Positions 1 through 12,997 of a DNA stretch of 64,000 nucleotides are shown piece by piece. The notes under the pieces were generated by a model. The model ran no database searches. It was not told the origin of the DNA and saw only the letters and a program-made list of their open reading frames with translations. Position 1 is the stretch's first letter; every line of letters starts with the position of its first letter. The DNA lies in assembly GCA_949130495.1 (NCBI GenBank), contig OX422220.1:126115268-126179267 (forward strand), read 5' to 3'. A program made the position numbers and the translations under genes. This stretch comes from Sambucus nigra (Eukaryota > Streptophyta > Magnoliopsida > Dipsacales > Adoxaceae).

Positions 1-780
1 ATTCGCTTAAGGGGTGAATCGATTCGGGTCTGCAGAATTTGAAGGGTTCTTCTTCTTCTTCATTGAATCCACGAATTTAAAACCCTAAAATTTCACTTCT
101 AACCCCCTAAACCTTCATCACAACATTATTCTAAACCAATAAATCAATCCCAAAGTTGATTCCAACCATTTCTACACAATTAAACCCATATATAAACATC
201 AATTTCAAGATTTGATCTTCAAAATCTAGGTTTTGTTATTAATACCCAAAATCCATTTCTTTAACCCACAAATTATGAAATCAAATACACAAATGACTTA
301 TTTAGCAAGATTAAACACTTGCCTCTATTTTGTAGAGGTTGGATCGTCCTCGTTATCGCGTTAGGTCCGGAATCTCTAACCTTTTCTTCCTCCCTCTCTT
401 CCTTCTTCTTATTTCCTTCTTCCATTCTCTTTTATTTCTCTCTTCTCACAAATGAGAAGGCTTGATCCGTAAGCCTCTTAAACCTTAAAACATAAGTCCC
501 AAGTTTAAATGTTAATACACACTTTACATGACTCGTTTACTCCAATTCGAGTCAGATTGAATTAAAAATATTTCGGAGCTGAAATAAAACCCAATGACAG
601 TCATTTTGACTATCTCGACCCTTCCGGGATCGATGGTACACTCGAAATCATCATTCGGAGTACTTTTAAATGTTCTCTATTTTTGAACCTCAATTCCCAA
701 ATTTTAAATTCTCCAATTCAATTAAATTTTATTTTCCCAAAAATTTAATTTCTCAATCTCCAAAGTCACGGGTTGTTACA
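1..780 (-). mobile_element. Gypsy-type LTR fragment, terminus at 780
   Basis: Read on the minus strand, the block begins at 780 with TGTAACAACCCG, the usual start of many plant gypsy LTRs. The other end lies outside the window. It has no coding frame and contains pyrimidine-rich plus-strand stretches around 380-450. Its edge coincides exactly with the left limit of the A/B repeat, so it probably inserted into copy A. It could be a solo LTR or the end of a full element; the window cannot tell. Confidence 0.5.
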
Positions 781-1849
781 ACTTTCACACACTTTTGTAG
801 ACACCTATCGATAATACATAAATTCAAATCAGTATAATCTCACCCATGGTAGTCCTTTTCGCATAAGCAATATATCATAAATCAACACCATTAAGTCAAA
901 GTGTTTTTCACACAAAATGCTCAAATGGTCAATAAAAATGTTTAAATAATTGACTAAAATAAGATCTCGGGATTTATCCGTGATTTAAAATCAATCGCTC
1001 AGGCAAGACACATAACATAATTCATATGATCCAAATGACATGAAATTCATGTGTAAAGTGAAATCATAATCAAATATTTCAACAAACTTTAACTATCATT
1101 ATTTTCTTACGAATTATAATATATCATTGAATAAATAATTATTAATGCCAAATAGTTAAGAATCCATACTTTAATCATCATTCAACCTAAGTTCATACAC
1201 TAAATCAATATAAATATACTTAATCACACATCACACAAAGGAATAAAATAAAAATATTTTTGACTTTTTAAGAAATGAAGGATGCAATATGTACATACAT
1301 ACTAAGTAAGGTCTAAAACATATACAAAAATGCATGATGCAAGAAAATCCTTACAAAAAGGTATGAAAATGATCCAAACGTGATAATGAAAATCCCTCAC
1401 AACAAATTATGCAATCCCAAAGGAATGAAGGAGTACCTAGGAAGGGTTTACATAATCAGAGCCCTAGGTATCTTAAGTAAACTACCAACATTGGTAGAGA
1501 GGGATGCTGCCTCTAACGAATATTAGGGAGGCATGAAGATAACTTCATTCTTCGTAAGTTTCCTTTGAGGTAAGTCAACCTCAACTTTCATTCTTGGTGA
1601 AATTCTTGGCATACCTTTACCAATATTAGGTATTCATCTCTCTTTACGCATAGAGATTATGTTCCTTGGAATGTTAAGATAGTCTATAAGTCTAGGAATT
1701 TCTCTCCTAACATATTTTCATCCATTGAGAATAATGTTAACTTTTCTCCTCAACTTGCTAATCTATCCTCTAATATCATTAATAAGATCTCTCTTCATAT
1801 TTTTTTCTTCTCTTATAAAAGAACCTATAATTTTAATTTAAATTTGGTT

Positions 1850-3751
1850 TGAATGCCCATGTATCTTACAATGAGGATAAAGTGACACATTTCTCCTAAA
1901 CTTAGGTTTTGGTTCATAAGATCTCTTTTCAACTTTAGCAAGATACTTCCTATTAAAAGAAAAGTGGTCGTTGTGATTGCTTTACCACAAAAAAATAACA
2001 TCCACAAGCATGATACCTAGATCATGACATATGTACAACCTCATTTTCCTTCTCTTTTGGAGCTTGTTCCTTAGCTTTGTTCTTGTGGCAAGAAGAGATT
2101 TCAACTTTTGATTTTGAATTAACATTATTTTCTTTTATTGTTCAACAAATCCAATACCATACTTGTCATTTTTATTTGACCATGGCTCAATAAAATGTTA
2201 GCAATAGTATTTTTTCTTTCAATCAAGTCTATTTTCAAATTGTTGGGATGTTGGAGCTCAATTATAATCTTTTCAAAATTAACTTTCAAAATTTCTTTAT
2301 AAAGCTCTACTTCATCTTTTTGTTTCACAAGAATGTTACTTTTTCTTTTCATAGTCTCAATTTCATCAAAAGAATAATTAATTTTTTCTTTGAGTTTCCA
2401 ATTCTCCAATTAAACATTTTAAACTTTTTTTCACTATTCCAATTGAAAGGATTTCATTTTGTTCAAAAGTTTCATGTTTGACTTTTTCAATTTAAATAAT
2501 TCTTGGACAAGCTCATTAAATGCATTATTCATGTCTTCAAATTCATCATCACTCTCATGGAATGACATATGGTTTGATGTATGTGATCATACACTCCTAC
2601 AATATGAGGAATCACTAAGAGATAAGTGACTATACTCTTTGACATTGTTTTTTTCTTCCCAACATCATCAAATTACACACTCTCATCACGAACATTCTTC
2701 TTCTTCTTCTTCTTCTTCTTCCAATATAACCATGAATGAAATTGAAATTTCACTCTCTTATTCATCACTTGAAAAATTGTCATCGAAATCACTATCCATG
2801 TCACTCAAACTCACATTATAGACTTTCATCTTCTTCTCAACGTCTTTGTTATTTTTTATCCTTTTCAAGTATGTTGGAAACACATTCATATTATGTCCTA
2901 CACTACCACCACGAAAGAATTTATATTCTTATCTTTCCTTTCCTCTCTTAGGCACATTTCTCTCATAACTACCTTGGGAGTTATATCTAGTGGACCTGTG
3001 TTGCTTGGGCTCAAATTTCTGGTTATTTTTGTAAAATTTGTCGAACCATTTTACAAAAATATTTATATCTACTTCGACATTATCTTTTGGTCTATCTTCA
3101 CCTTACTTTCTCACTAGACTTGACAACAAAATCAATATCCTTCTTAAGTTTACCCACACTAGAATATTCATCTTGATCACAAATTTAAAGTTACCCAACT
3201 AACTCTTCCAAACTACGTGTGTACTTATCCTTATTTGATTAAGGATAACAACTTTGGTTTTGAATCTAGAAGCTAACGTTATCAACAACTTCCTCACCAC
3301 TTTGTTCTCGGGGATCTTATCTCCCACGATAAAAAATGTATTGGCAAACTTGATCAATCTAGTGTAATACTCATTGAAATATTTTTCTCCATTAGTTCTC
3401 ATGGTTTTAAACATAGACGTAATGTTTTGAAACTTTTCTCTGTTGACTCTTGAAGTTTACTCGTGAGTAACTCTCAAATACCTAAGCTCTTTTAGCCGTA
3501 TCGCAATTGAGAATTCTATTATACTCTTGTGTACTAATCGATGAAAAAATAGCATTCAACCCAATTGAGTTATAATTTCAAACAACAAACTCAACATCCG
3601 ACTAAATGATCCTCGATTTATTAATTTTAACGCCTTCTTAATTAATCATGGGACTAATCCACCCATATACTACACTGTTTTACACACGCTAATGATTGGA
3701 CTTAAAATGAGCATTCATTTTGACTTTCCAATGGCCATAGTTCTATCCATC
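1850..3751 (-). pseudogene. gag: Copia gag remnant, copy A
   Basis: Minus-strand translation gives, in order, an N-terminal segment near 3750-3640 with the NYxxWKxxM pattern of copia Gag, then a UBN2-type stretch at 3414-3199 (motifs EYYTRLIKFAN and IPENKVVRKLL). A coiled coil follows at 2409-2125, then a zinc-knuckle-like stretch near 1850-1900. Several stops break the frame upstream of 3414. The knuckle reads YPHC in this copy and CPHC in copy B, so a cysteine is lost. No protease, integrase or reverse transcriptase follows, so this was probably a gag-only element or a deleted one. Gag would package element RNA into cytoplasmic particles. The Gag assignment is fairly secure; the element's outer limits are not. 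Confidence 0.65.
2695..2721. repeat. CTT trinucleotide repeat, short allele
   Basis: About nine CTT units lie inside the gag remnant and read as a glutamate run on the minus strand. The homologous tract in copy B is 45 bp (15 triplets) longer and preserves the frame. Confidence 0.9.
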
Positions 3752-5049
3752 AAAATAAGAAGGACGGTCCGTAGAATTACTATCACGATATTGATCCATC
3801 TCCCAATAATATCTAATCACAACCTCAATTTAGATATAAAAGCAAATAATACTACAACAACACACACTGGTAAAGGTTTACTCTAACACATGAATAATTA
3901 AAAGAGAAACCACCATAGCACTAGTTGAGGGTGGAATGTTTTAAACAAAATGTTCACCTCAGATAAACCTATTAGAGGGTGGGTGGGGTGAATAGGGTTT
4001 TAATAAAAGTTTACCAATTTTTCAAATATCTTGGCTAATTTTAGATCAATCCTAGTTAAGATTTATCTAGTTGAGAGATCTACCAGATCCAAGACAATTA
4101 ACAAATTAGAAAAAATCTAAGTCAATTATGTGAATTAATGCAATCCCTAAGTTCAATTTAACAATGGATCACGTTGGATCCATGATTAGATCTAGATTTG
4201 CATGTGATAGTAATTGTGTATATGATCATCAAATAATTACACAATAGGAACAAGACAAGATTTATGAGCAAAAACCCCACGTAGAGGTAAAACTTCCTCG
4301 ATGAATCCTCGTCTCTCATTTAATTTGAAAATTAATTACCCAAGAAGTTACCTTTCTCTTGTTACCTATGGATTTTGAAACCTTCCCCAATTTGAATAAG
4401 TTAACCCCTCATAAATCCATCAAGTGAACATGAAAGTTACGTTCTCAATCCTTGGATCACACCAATAATCAACTCCCCAAAAGTCAATTCACCTCCTTTT
4501 AGATCTGGAGTTTAGATCTTCAAATTCAGATTAAAATTGGTAGAATTGAATCTAGCTTTATTTTTTTTCAATTCAAAACACTTTAAAATCTAACAGCATT
4601 GAATTAATTATGGATTCAAGTATTTCTTTCAAAATTGGAAAGATCAAGTGGAGTTGAAGGTTGTAACGTGTTTCTTTGATCACTTGCGAAAAAATAATTT
4701 CTCTAAGTGTGAGAAGTACTTAGTAAAAGGATCTTAATTTCTCTAAGTGTCTTTCTTTGATCACACAGGTTCAATATCTATTTGTGCACAAACTTATTGG
4801 AAGTATGCATAATACACCTAAACAAGCATACAAAGAAAACTATTTTTTAAAAATTTCACTTAATTTTATCATAAAAATAATTTTTTAAAGTATAATGTAA
4901 ATGTGTACATCTATGTTTAAGACTTGAGACGACTCAACCAAAAACTACCACAAAGAATATAATCTTCCATCTTCAGAATTTCATGTAGAGACTTTGACGT
5001 AGAGAATCCATGAGTGATCTTTAGTTTCAATGTCCATAGATTCTAATGA

Positions 5050-5055
<6 letters not shown>

Positions 5056-5098
<43 letters not shown>
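5056..5098. repeat. CT dinucleotide repeat
   Basis: An uninterrupted CT run of about 43 bp. The copy B counterpart at 43158-43185 is about 15 bp shorter. Confidence 0.95.
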
Positions 5099-5100
<2 letters not shown>

Positions 5101-7639
5101 CTATCTATATACTGCTGTTTTTGTCTCTATTTGTCCAAGACTCTATAGTTTGTCACCAGAAATAGCCAACTAAACTATAATAACACCTATCAAAAGATCT
5201 ATTACATCTTTAATCAGTATACTACTAATGGTCGTGCACCATCAATAATAAATTATGATAATGTTATTTCCCTCCAGAGGTTTTTGGGTCTCATCACTCT
5301 AGAGATTTACGTTCACCTTAGATTTTAATAGTGCATGATCACGTTGTAAGTACAATAAGAACTTTATAACTCTTGTTATATTTAATGACGTACTAAGCAC
5401 AATGAAAAAATCTTACGTTTATGTGCCAAAGCTTTATCAACTATTTAACACTAAATTTTATTTCATTTAAGCATTAAAAATGAATCATGCAAAAAATTGA
5501 AACAATCACACCACAAGAATCTTAGAGTGAAAACCTCATAGGATAAGGTTCGAGTATAATACACAACAAATGGACTATAGTAAAGATCTTTCATAGATAG
5601 AAAACAAAGTTGATTCGATCCTATGCAAATTTAACATGAAAATATTTTCCATGGACATCAACCAGAGGATGATTCTTCATAACTACTTGAAGTTTCAAAC
5701 TATATCAATATTTTCTCTATGAATCAAACCATTCTATTATTTAAATAAAAAGAATTTAGGTTCCGTAGGATGATGCGATAAGATCACACGAGTTACCACT
5801 CCTTTGGCATTGTTTTGTTCTTAGCATTCTACACGTGGAAAATAATGCGGTCATATATATTTTGCTTGTGGAGACTGGCATAACCTATTGATAGGCTAAG
5901 GCTATGAAGGATATCATGTTGAGGGAATATTCTCTCGGCTATATGTAAGCTTCATGTTGATTGATGGACACCAAATCTAATATTTTTTTCAACTATAGAT
6001 AAGACACTAACGTGTTGTGCTGCATGAATGATATCTATAAAAGTTCAAAATATGATACATCAGTAGCCTCCATGATTTTGTTCGAGAATCCATTCGTATT
6101 TAAGATTGAGTCTTAGGGTCCATTTGATAGCAACATTTGCCATGACAAATAAGTAATCTTTCTCATTTTCTAGTTTTTAGTTGAATTTGATATCATTTAT
6201 TTGCCCTGAAAAATAATTACAACTTACACTAAGGTACTAACACCTAAAGAACAAAAAAAATGATTTTCCATGAAATTCAATTGTTTGGGGGTCCCAAAAT
6301 AATTGAATTCCAGAAAACTAATGACTTGAAAATTAATTCCACCCTCTTCTATTAAACAGGGTCTTAAAAAATTTCATGGTGTTAAACATTATAACCACAT
6401 ACTTTAAAGCTTTAAAGTTACACTTTGGTGACATTTCATTTTGTTGTTTAAGAGATGGTTGGATTTCAATGTTTTGAAATATAATCAACTTATGATTCAT
6501 TTTCTTCCTTTTTGATTCTCTAAAACTTCGAATAATTCCCAATGTTCTAGAATATTTACCAATAGGGAGTGCCAACAAATGCTTGTGGTGAATTATTTCA
6601 ATTTTTTAGTATGTGATTTAAATGATTTACAATCATGACATGCAACATATGATGATAAAAAAACAAGTTTATCCAGCGATTACAACAAATAGTGGCAACC
6701 TTCTTTACACCTCCCAGGAAATCAACCACACGAACAAAAAACAAAAAAATTAAATTGAATGATTTGTTGAAATTATAATGATAATGTACTAATGTAATAT
6801 GATTCAAATAACATAAAATTAGCACGTCATTCACCTTTGTCCTTTTTATCTTGTCCTTATCAAAAGAAAACTCCTATGGACCCAACAAACACTCGACTCC
6901 ATCCTCGCCTCATGGGATCTCCTCTGGCCATAATCGCTACTATTAAAGAGGAGTGATATGGAACTGCAATAACAGGGACAAACTTTAATGATGACATTCT
7001 TATCAGTTCAACAAACTCAAAAATTGGTGTAGTTTGGGATAGGCCATTTCACAAACACGTAGTATGCAAAAGTTTACTTGATGAAACTATATCCATGATT
7101 CATATATAGAATGAACCTAAAGCAAGGCACATATCAATATAGTAAACTTTAGAACATATGGTTCTACCCCAATTAGAATCAATCAATTAGGTGTCAATTA
7201 AAGAGAAAAAACAGAGATCTTGAAAAAAATAGAGATTGAATACGTACATGAACAAAAAAACATAAAAATTACTATGATACATTTGTTTTGGCGAGGAGAT
7301 GAATATGAAGCTTAGTTTATTTATTCATTCATCATCTTTTGTTGTAATATGAAGCTTTATTTTTTTGTCGTTTCTTCAGAAAGAGAGACCAGGGTTACCT
7401 ATTGTTGACCGACAGAATTTATTTACGAAGGATATAAATAAAGTTAAAAGAAGATGAACTGAGTTGAAGAACAAAAGATTAGGGTTCCCTGTTGTTTTCA
7501 GTATAAATTCTATGAGGATTGAGAAGAAGAATGGTGGGAGGGGTGCAAAATTAGGTCTTTGAGGGAGGGAAAATGGAGTGGGGAAATGAGTAAGGGAAAA
7601 ACATATAGGGGCTTCACTTTTTTTGGAAAAGTGTTAAAA

Positions 7640-7803
7640 TAATTTGTTCACCATTTAACCTTTTTTTTTTTAATTTGTAAACTCAAATTAGTAACACTTA
7701 AACTAAATTAGTAACGGAAATTTATTGTTAGAATTAGTAACAGTAAAATACTGTTAGTAATAAAAAAATTAGTCTGTTACTAAAAGCTTGTTTTGGTGTA
7801 GTG
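7640..7803. mobile_element. Terminus of a CACTA-type DNA element
   Basis: The sequence ends in GGTGTAGTG at 7803; its reverse complement CACTACACCAAAA is the characteristic CACTA-superfamily end. Just inside it the motif ATTAGTAAC recurs several times in close spacing, as in CACTA subterminal regions. The opposite terminus was not found, so the element's length and any transposase are unknown. The three bases after the end are TTA, a possible 3-bp target duplication that could not be checked. Confidence 0.45.
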
Positions 7804-7809
7804 TTAGGC

Positions 7810-8900
7810 CCTCATTGGTGTTCCACAAGGTTATTGCCTGGTGTTACTGCCTGACATGATCCGCGGGATCATTTTTTCCATCATAAATCTTATATCTAAG
7901 AGGAGTGAACTTCTTGGGGGGGGGGGGGGGGGGGAGGGGGTATGGGTCAAATCCCTTTTGAAATTGGTTGAATGATGACTTATTTTGACAAATGCGCCCT
8001 CCTGGCGAACTCCTTGGTCGTTCGGTATCCTTAGTGGGATGGATGCCTTTCCACTTCCCTCCTAATGAAATTACAAAGTTCTTTTTCTCATTGACGAATG
8101 CTGGTGCGTCGATTGCATTAAGGAGACATTCTACAAGGAGAATATCCCTTTCATAACGGGGTTCTCCTTCCTCAACTGCGAGCTCTACTCGCCTAAGGGT
8201 TAGGAGTTCGCGAGTAGTGGTTGCGCTTCTCCTTGTGGGCCTCCTATTCTAACTTTTCCAAATGCCTATGGAGCTCAGCATTTTGTTCCTATTAGAACCT
8301 ATTGGAAGCCTTCTCTTCTCAGAACCATTCTCAGAATTATCGATGAGCTGTGGGATCTGATAGGATCTCTCACGCTCGTCACTATTCACTATCATACCCT
8401 CCTGAGGCCGATAACGAGCCTATGAGGATAAGAAATACTCCCCAGTCTAAGACCTGAACCTCTACGAGGGAGAGGCCTGTGAGGGAGAGGTGAGCTAATG
8501 ACCCTCCTAGTCATCATAATCATCGTGATTGACTGATATCCCTTTGGGTTGTAGTCATGTTGCTGGTGTCCCTCTTGGTCATTGATATCTACATGGTTTT
8601 GTTTGGGTGAATGAGACATTTTGGGAGTTTAACTTTTCATAAACGACGCCAATTCTAGGAGGTGATTTCCTACAAATTGAATATTCAATGCACACACGTG
8701 CAAACATAGTAGAATAATCAATGAAAAGAGCTAAAGAACAAACACAATGCAAGATGTACGTGGTTCGGGGAATTGCCTATGTCTATGGGGCTTTGGATTT
8801 CTCTTTTATTTACTCTATATGGCTAGGTCAACAGAATTATAATACCGCTTGACGGATACAATTTTTGACGCCCCTCCCTCATTAGGGCGGCGTGTTTCAA
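7810..8900 (-). mobile_element. Degenerate gypsy-like gag and LTR remnant
   Basis: The segment is more GC-rich than its surroundings. A minus-strand frame of 75 residues at 8619-8392 is rich in H, D, Q and R, like the N-terminal part of some gypsy Gag proteins. To its right, 8640-8800 contains the phrase ACGTGGTTCGG followed by a GCCTATGTCTATGG block, which I associate with certain plant LTRs. There is no intact domain and no boundary could be set. Treat this as a low-confidence retroelement fossil. Confidence 0.3.
7916..7934. repeat. Poly-G run of 19
   Basis: Nineteen consecutive G, one A, then five more G, in otherwise AT-rich DNA. Confidence 0.9.
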
Positions 8901-9258
8901 ATTTATTGAGGGTCTTAGGAGAGACCCAACTCAGTTGATAGTTATCCCAAATATTTCAAACTTATCTTTTAACTAAGGTAATCATCTCATGGGGCATGTT
9001 GATGAAATTTCTTAATGTCTTGAACACTTTTATGACCTTGATCCCATGGGTCTGCATTTAAGCACGTGAGGATCACGAGACTTTGTTAATTATGGTCCCC
9101 ATTATTATATTTTTTTCAGTTTTTAAATTTTTTGGCAATTTCCAAAATTTCCAATTATTTTTCTCGTAATTTTTAGATTTTCTCAATGAATGGAGTAATT
9201 TCAGATTCTTTTAGATTTTTTTAATCAATTTATAAACATTATTGGTAGAATATCCATC

Positions 9259-9500
9259 CTTAGAGGTTTAAGGCTATGTATCAATCTAAACCTCTATACA
9301 GTCATTGTAGGATCAGACTCTAAAATTATTATAGCTATTCTAAATGGTATCAGCCATACCCAACCTTAGTCCATTATTGACGTGATATCAGAAATCAAAG
9401 TTCTCTAAGCTAAGTTACAAATTTCTTTTCTCCACACATGGAGAGAAAATAATCATGTTGCTGATAGTCTTGCCAATCATGGTATGAGGTCTCAAGCTTT
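9259..9500 (+). pseudogene. LINE-type RNase H fragment
   Basis: The frame starting at 9301 reads a plant LINE RNase H C-terminal half. It has a SDSK motif followed by a hydrophobic helix, then TWRENNHVADSLANHG at about 9448-9495, matching the HVxREaNxvADxLA signature of these domains. In-frame TAG (9367) and TAA (near 9412) show that it is dead. The weaker upstream stretch from 9259 continues the same domain. No endonuclease or reverse transcriptase was recognised upstream, consistent with a 5'-truncated LINE. The 100 bp after it is AT-rich without a clear poly-A tail. Confidence 0.6.
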
Positions 9501-10348
9501 CACTTGCTACTCTCAAGTTAAGGTTCATCCTCTCTTAGCTAAAGGTCATTATAGAATGGATTTTCGAGGAATTATATTTGTTAAATTTTTTAAATAACTT
9601 CATTGTTTCATGCTCTATTCAAGATTTGTAAAAACAGTTGATTGAGTAATTTTCAAAATTTTTATGTGTATATTTTGTAATTTTCAGATACTATAAATGT
9701 AATACAGTAGTTTTCATATTTTCTATATGTTTTGGGTGTAATTTTCTAAATTTTTATTATTTTTATATATTTTTATTGCCATTTCTAGATAGTTAAATAC
9801 ATTTTCTACAGTTTTTAGATATTTTAATAAATTGTTAGTAAATTCCATATTTTATAAATATTTTTAAGCAATTTCCAAATTTTTAAAATGTATTTTGTGC
9901 AATTACCATATATTTTTAGAAATATTTATATGTAATTTTAAAATATTCTCTTCATAATTTTTTGACAAAAATACTTGCACAACCAAAATTCCGTAAAAAG
10001 TTTAACTGCGTTGGTAGTTGAGGTCACCGTGATGCATTTTTAAAACTCGAAGGGGGTTAAGTCCACAAAATGAAAATATATGTGGTGGAGTAAAAATATG
10101 GGTAAAATTGAGGAGAAATAAGTGTAATTAACCCAAATATTTATATTCCTTTTGTATTGAAGAACATAAAAAAGTAATATAAAAAGAAATACTAAAAGTT
10201 TGTTTGATTATAATACGAGACATTAACCAATTTTATAATCTCAAAACATCAATTTGCCATTAAATACTACAAATATACGATATTTAGCAATCCATTACCA
10301 CAAAGACTAAACATTTAGTTGCCATTTAACAAGTAGAAAGTTGACTCG
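9501..10348. other. AT-rich noncoding spacer
   Basis: Very AT-rich, with loosely repeated phrases such as ATTTTTAGAT and AATTTCCA in 9640-9960. No coding frame, element terminus or RNA gene was recognised. Confidence 0.6.
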
Positions 10349-10715
10349 TACTCCATCCATCCCAGATTGAGAGTTCATATTCATTTTTTGCATAAATTAA
10401 GGATACACTTAATAAATGACCAATATCAACCTTTGTTCACTATCGTGGAATTTGGCTTGTTAGTTATGTCCTAAAATGAAAAGTAAACTCTTAAGTTAGG
10501 ACAACTTCCTCGCAAACCTACAAACATACAAATGGACACCCATTACGTGAATACAGAGTCATACACAAGTACTCTTGTGTACCCATACTGGTTTGAGTAA
10601 CGTTCCCACACGTCTTGCTCATACCATTTTCATATTAAGCACCTATCTATGTTTTAAGGGATTCTTAATCACCAAAAATGAAATAGCAGACTCTTAATTC
10701 AGAACGAAGAGAGTA
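10349..10715. mobile_element. Stowaway-like MITE
   Basis: The left end reads TACTCCATCCATCCCAGATT and the right end, reverse-complemented, reads TACTCTCTTCGTTCTGAATT. These are imperfect terminal inverted repeats of about 26 bp beginning with CTCC/CTCT and flanked by TA. This is the pattern of Stowaway elements, nonautonomous Tc1/mariner MITEs. The 367-bp length fits and there is no coding capacity. The ends are diverged, so it is old. Confidence 0.6.
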
Positions 10716-11463
10716 TAAATTATATACAGTATACTCTTAGCATTGCCAAAGTCCTTATAATACATTAGTAAAATATTGTCACGAGTCATGACTATAGGAA
10801 TGAGAGGGGTTGGGTAGAGTTCGTAATGGATTAGTGCGGTCATCATAAGTGATTGTGTATAATTCGTTGCCATAATTATTTTTATAGTTTCATGTTCCAA
10901 AAATCAAAATATAATCTTCAATCCTATTCTTCATCCTTTTGAACTGTACCTTTATCCCTCTTGGTAATTGAAGTTAATTGGTTGCCTAATTCAATTTTGT
11001 AACTTCAAAGATTTTATGTAGAGAAGAAAAAAAAATTAAGAAAAAATGATACATGCGACTCAACGCTGTTTTACATTTGACGTGAACGGAGTAATAAAAG
11101 GAATCACCACAAAAGTTGAGCTCCAAAAAGGGGACCTTGTAATTTTTCCCTATATGATTTGAGCGTATAGCCTAATAAACCTGCTCTAGAAAAGAAATCA
11201 ACAACACAACCATTTGAAGTGAATTGCTAAAAATGTTTTAATCATATAGGTAATATCATCACTAATATCTCTATCTCGATCAATCAAGGGGGTACTCGAT
11301 AGATAGAATAACCTCAAGACCTTATTATTATTAATATTTATAATTTCACTCCAATCCTCCATCTTGAATTTATAATGTCTAGCTCCTTTTTATAAATATG
11401 AAAAGTAATTCAATTATAAAAAAAATCAAATTTATTATCTTAGAACATCACAATTTTACATTG
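10716..11463. other. Noncoding spacer with one MITE-like end
   Basis: AT-rich with no convincing gene. At about 11078-11094 the phrase GTGAACGGAGTA, reverse complement TACTCCGTTCAC, resembles a Stowaway terminus, but no partner end was found. Confidence 0.4.
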
Positions 11464-12155
11464 TTAATAATGCAAAATTTTAATAAATAAAGTGCCAACT
11501 TCAGAAGAAGACGACATGGTTTTAAAAAATTCAAACAAGTCAAATTTATTCTTCAAAAATTCAAATATTTTCTCAAGTTCACTTTTAAACCCTTCACAAA
11601 CACGGAGTTCTCGATTCACCTTTTTGAGTTCAAGAGTTAAATCAGTATTTTCATGTTCAATAACTTTGAGTTTTTCTATATCAAAACCTTTTAAACTATT
11701 TAATTTTCTCAAATGTGAATTTTGTTCTCTTAAGGCATTCTTTCCTACTTTTAAACTACAAATCAAGTCTAATAACTCACCCTTCTCGTTTTCAATCAAA
11801 ATCATATTTTGGTTGTTAATTTGACAATACTTTTTAAGCTCACATTTGAAAGTTTCTTTTTCTTGTTCAAAGAGTTTGATTTTTGTAGAAAATTTAACAT
11901 TTAACATTTAACATTTTCATTTTGAGAAGCTGAGACATTAACTTTTCGTTGTCTTGACTCGAAAATTTGACTGTTACAATTTCATCACATTCAACATCAA
12001 TAGACTTTGATTTTTCGGAAGAATGATAAGATTTCTTTTGCCTTTTCGATTTGAATTTCAAAAGAACTGTACTCTCACTAGGAATCAAAGGCATTGGAAA
12101 ATCAATACTATGCAAGTTGGAACAAATTACATCCATCACAATCACAAAGCAAGAT
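11464..12155 (-). pseudogene. gag: Copia gag coiled-coil remnant
   Basis: Two overlapping minus-strand frames (12163-11894 and 11907-11464) together encode about 230 residues rich in K, E, L and N. Heptad-like leucines suggest a long coiled coil, as found in the C-terminal part of some copia Gag proteins. The frame changes at a 7-bp unit repeated three times (about 11896-11918), and both frames read MLNVK there. The upstream end is cut by the solo LTR at 12156. Beyond that LTR, a degenerate primer-site phrase near 14845-14860 suggests the same copia element resumes. No zinc knuckle or pol domain was seen. Confidence 0.45.
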
Positions 12156-12997
12156 TGTAGCAACCCGGATTTTTAAATAGGTAATTTTAAATAAAATTGT
12201 ACTTTTGTCAGTAGGTGTCGCGCATGACGCGATCTTGTGTGATTTTTGTAGGACGTTTTATCGGGGTTAAAATTAATTTGACCATATTTATTGGATGCTA
12301 AAAATAGGCCTAAGAGTGCCATGGGGTCAAAAGTAGAAAAATGAATAAATAAATGAAATATTATTATTTAATTCAAAAAAATAAAAGTACTCAGAAAATT
12401 CTAAAAATCACCATACCGACTCAAAATTTATTTTTGAGAAACTTTCGCTTCTTCAACATTTCCAAAAAATGTCATTTCGACCCGATTTAAGATATTTTTC
12501 TATTCGGCCACACCATTTTTTTTGACAATTTTTTTAACCCTCAAACTTTGCTCTAAAAAGGAAGCTCGGGTTAGGGGTTTCAACACACAACTTGTGCAAA
12601 CCCTTAGCAGCCAAAACTCTCTTCTCTCTTCATCTTCCACCTCCAAAACTCAAAACACCATTAAAACACTTTTTAGGCTTATTTTTGGGGGTCAAAACAG
12701 AATTATTTCAAAGTGGTGCAAGAGAGCTTTCCGATCAATTTTCTGAGAACCCGAATCTCCCATAAATTTCAACATCAGAAAATAAGGCATGCTTACCCTA
12801 TTCTTTTACTTTAGTGATATATGTCTTGATTATAGCCTCTATTAAAACTCATGGGTTCTAAAAAGAAATTAAGAACTTAATATATTGAAGAAAATAATTA
12901 TGGGGTTGTTTGGTAAAAATAATTCAATTATACCAAATAAATATAATTTTGTTGCTATTTGGATTATTGGTGATATTATGGACACATACATGTAGAG

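Larger units (their letters stand above)
781..7241. repeat. Large duplicated block, copy A
   Basis: This 6.46 kb block aligns nearly end to end with 38839-45291 in the same orientation. No terminal inverted repeats or matching target-site duplications were seen at its limits. By hand count, the middle (about 1550-5930) differs from copy B by about 1%. The left flank (781-1500) and right flank (5940-7241) differ by about 6-9%. It contains a broken copia gag on the minus strand, a probable primer-site remnant near 3911-3925, a CT microsatellite and about 3 kb of noncoding AT-rich sequence (3930-7241). Weak minus-strand frames at 6333-6834 are shared with copy B but show no recognised domain. 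Confidence 0.9.
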
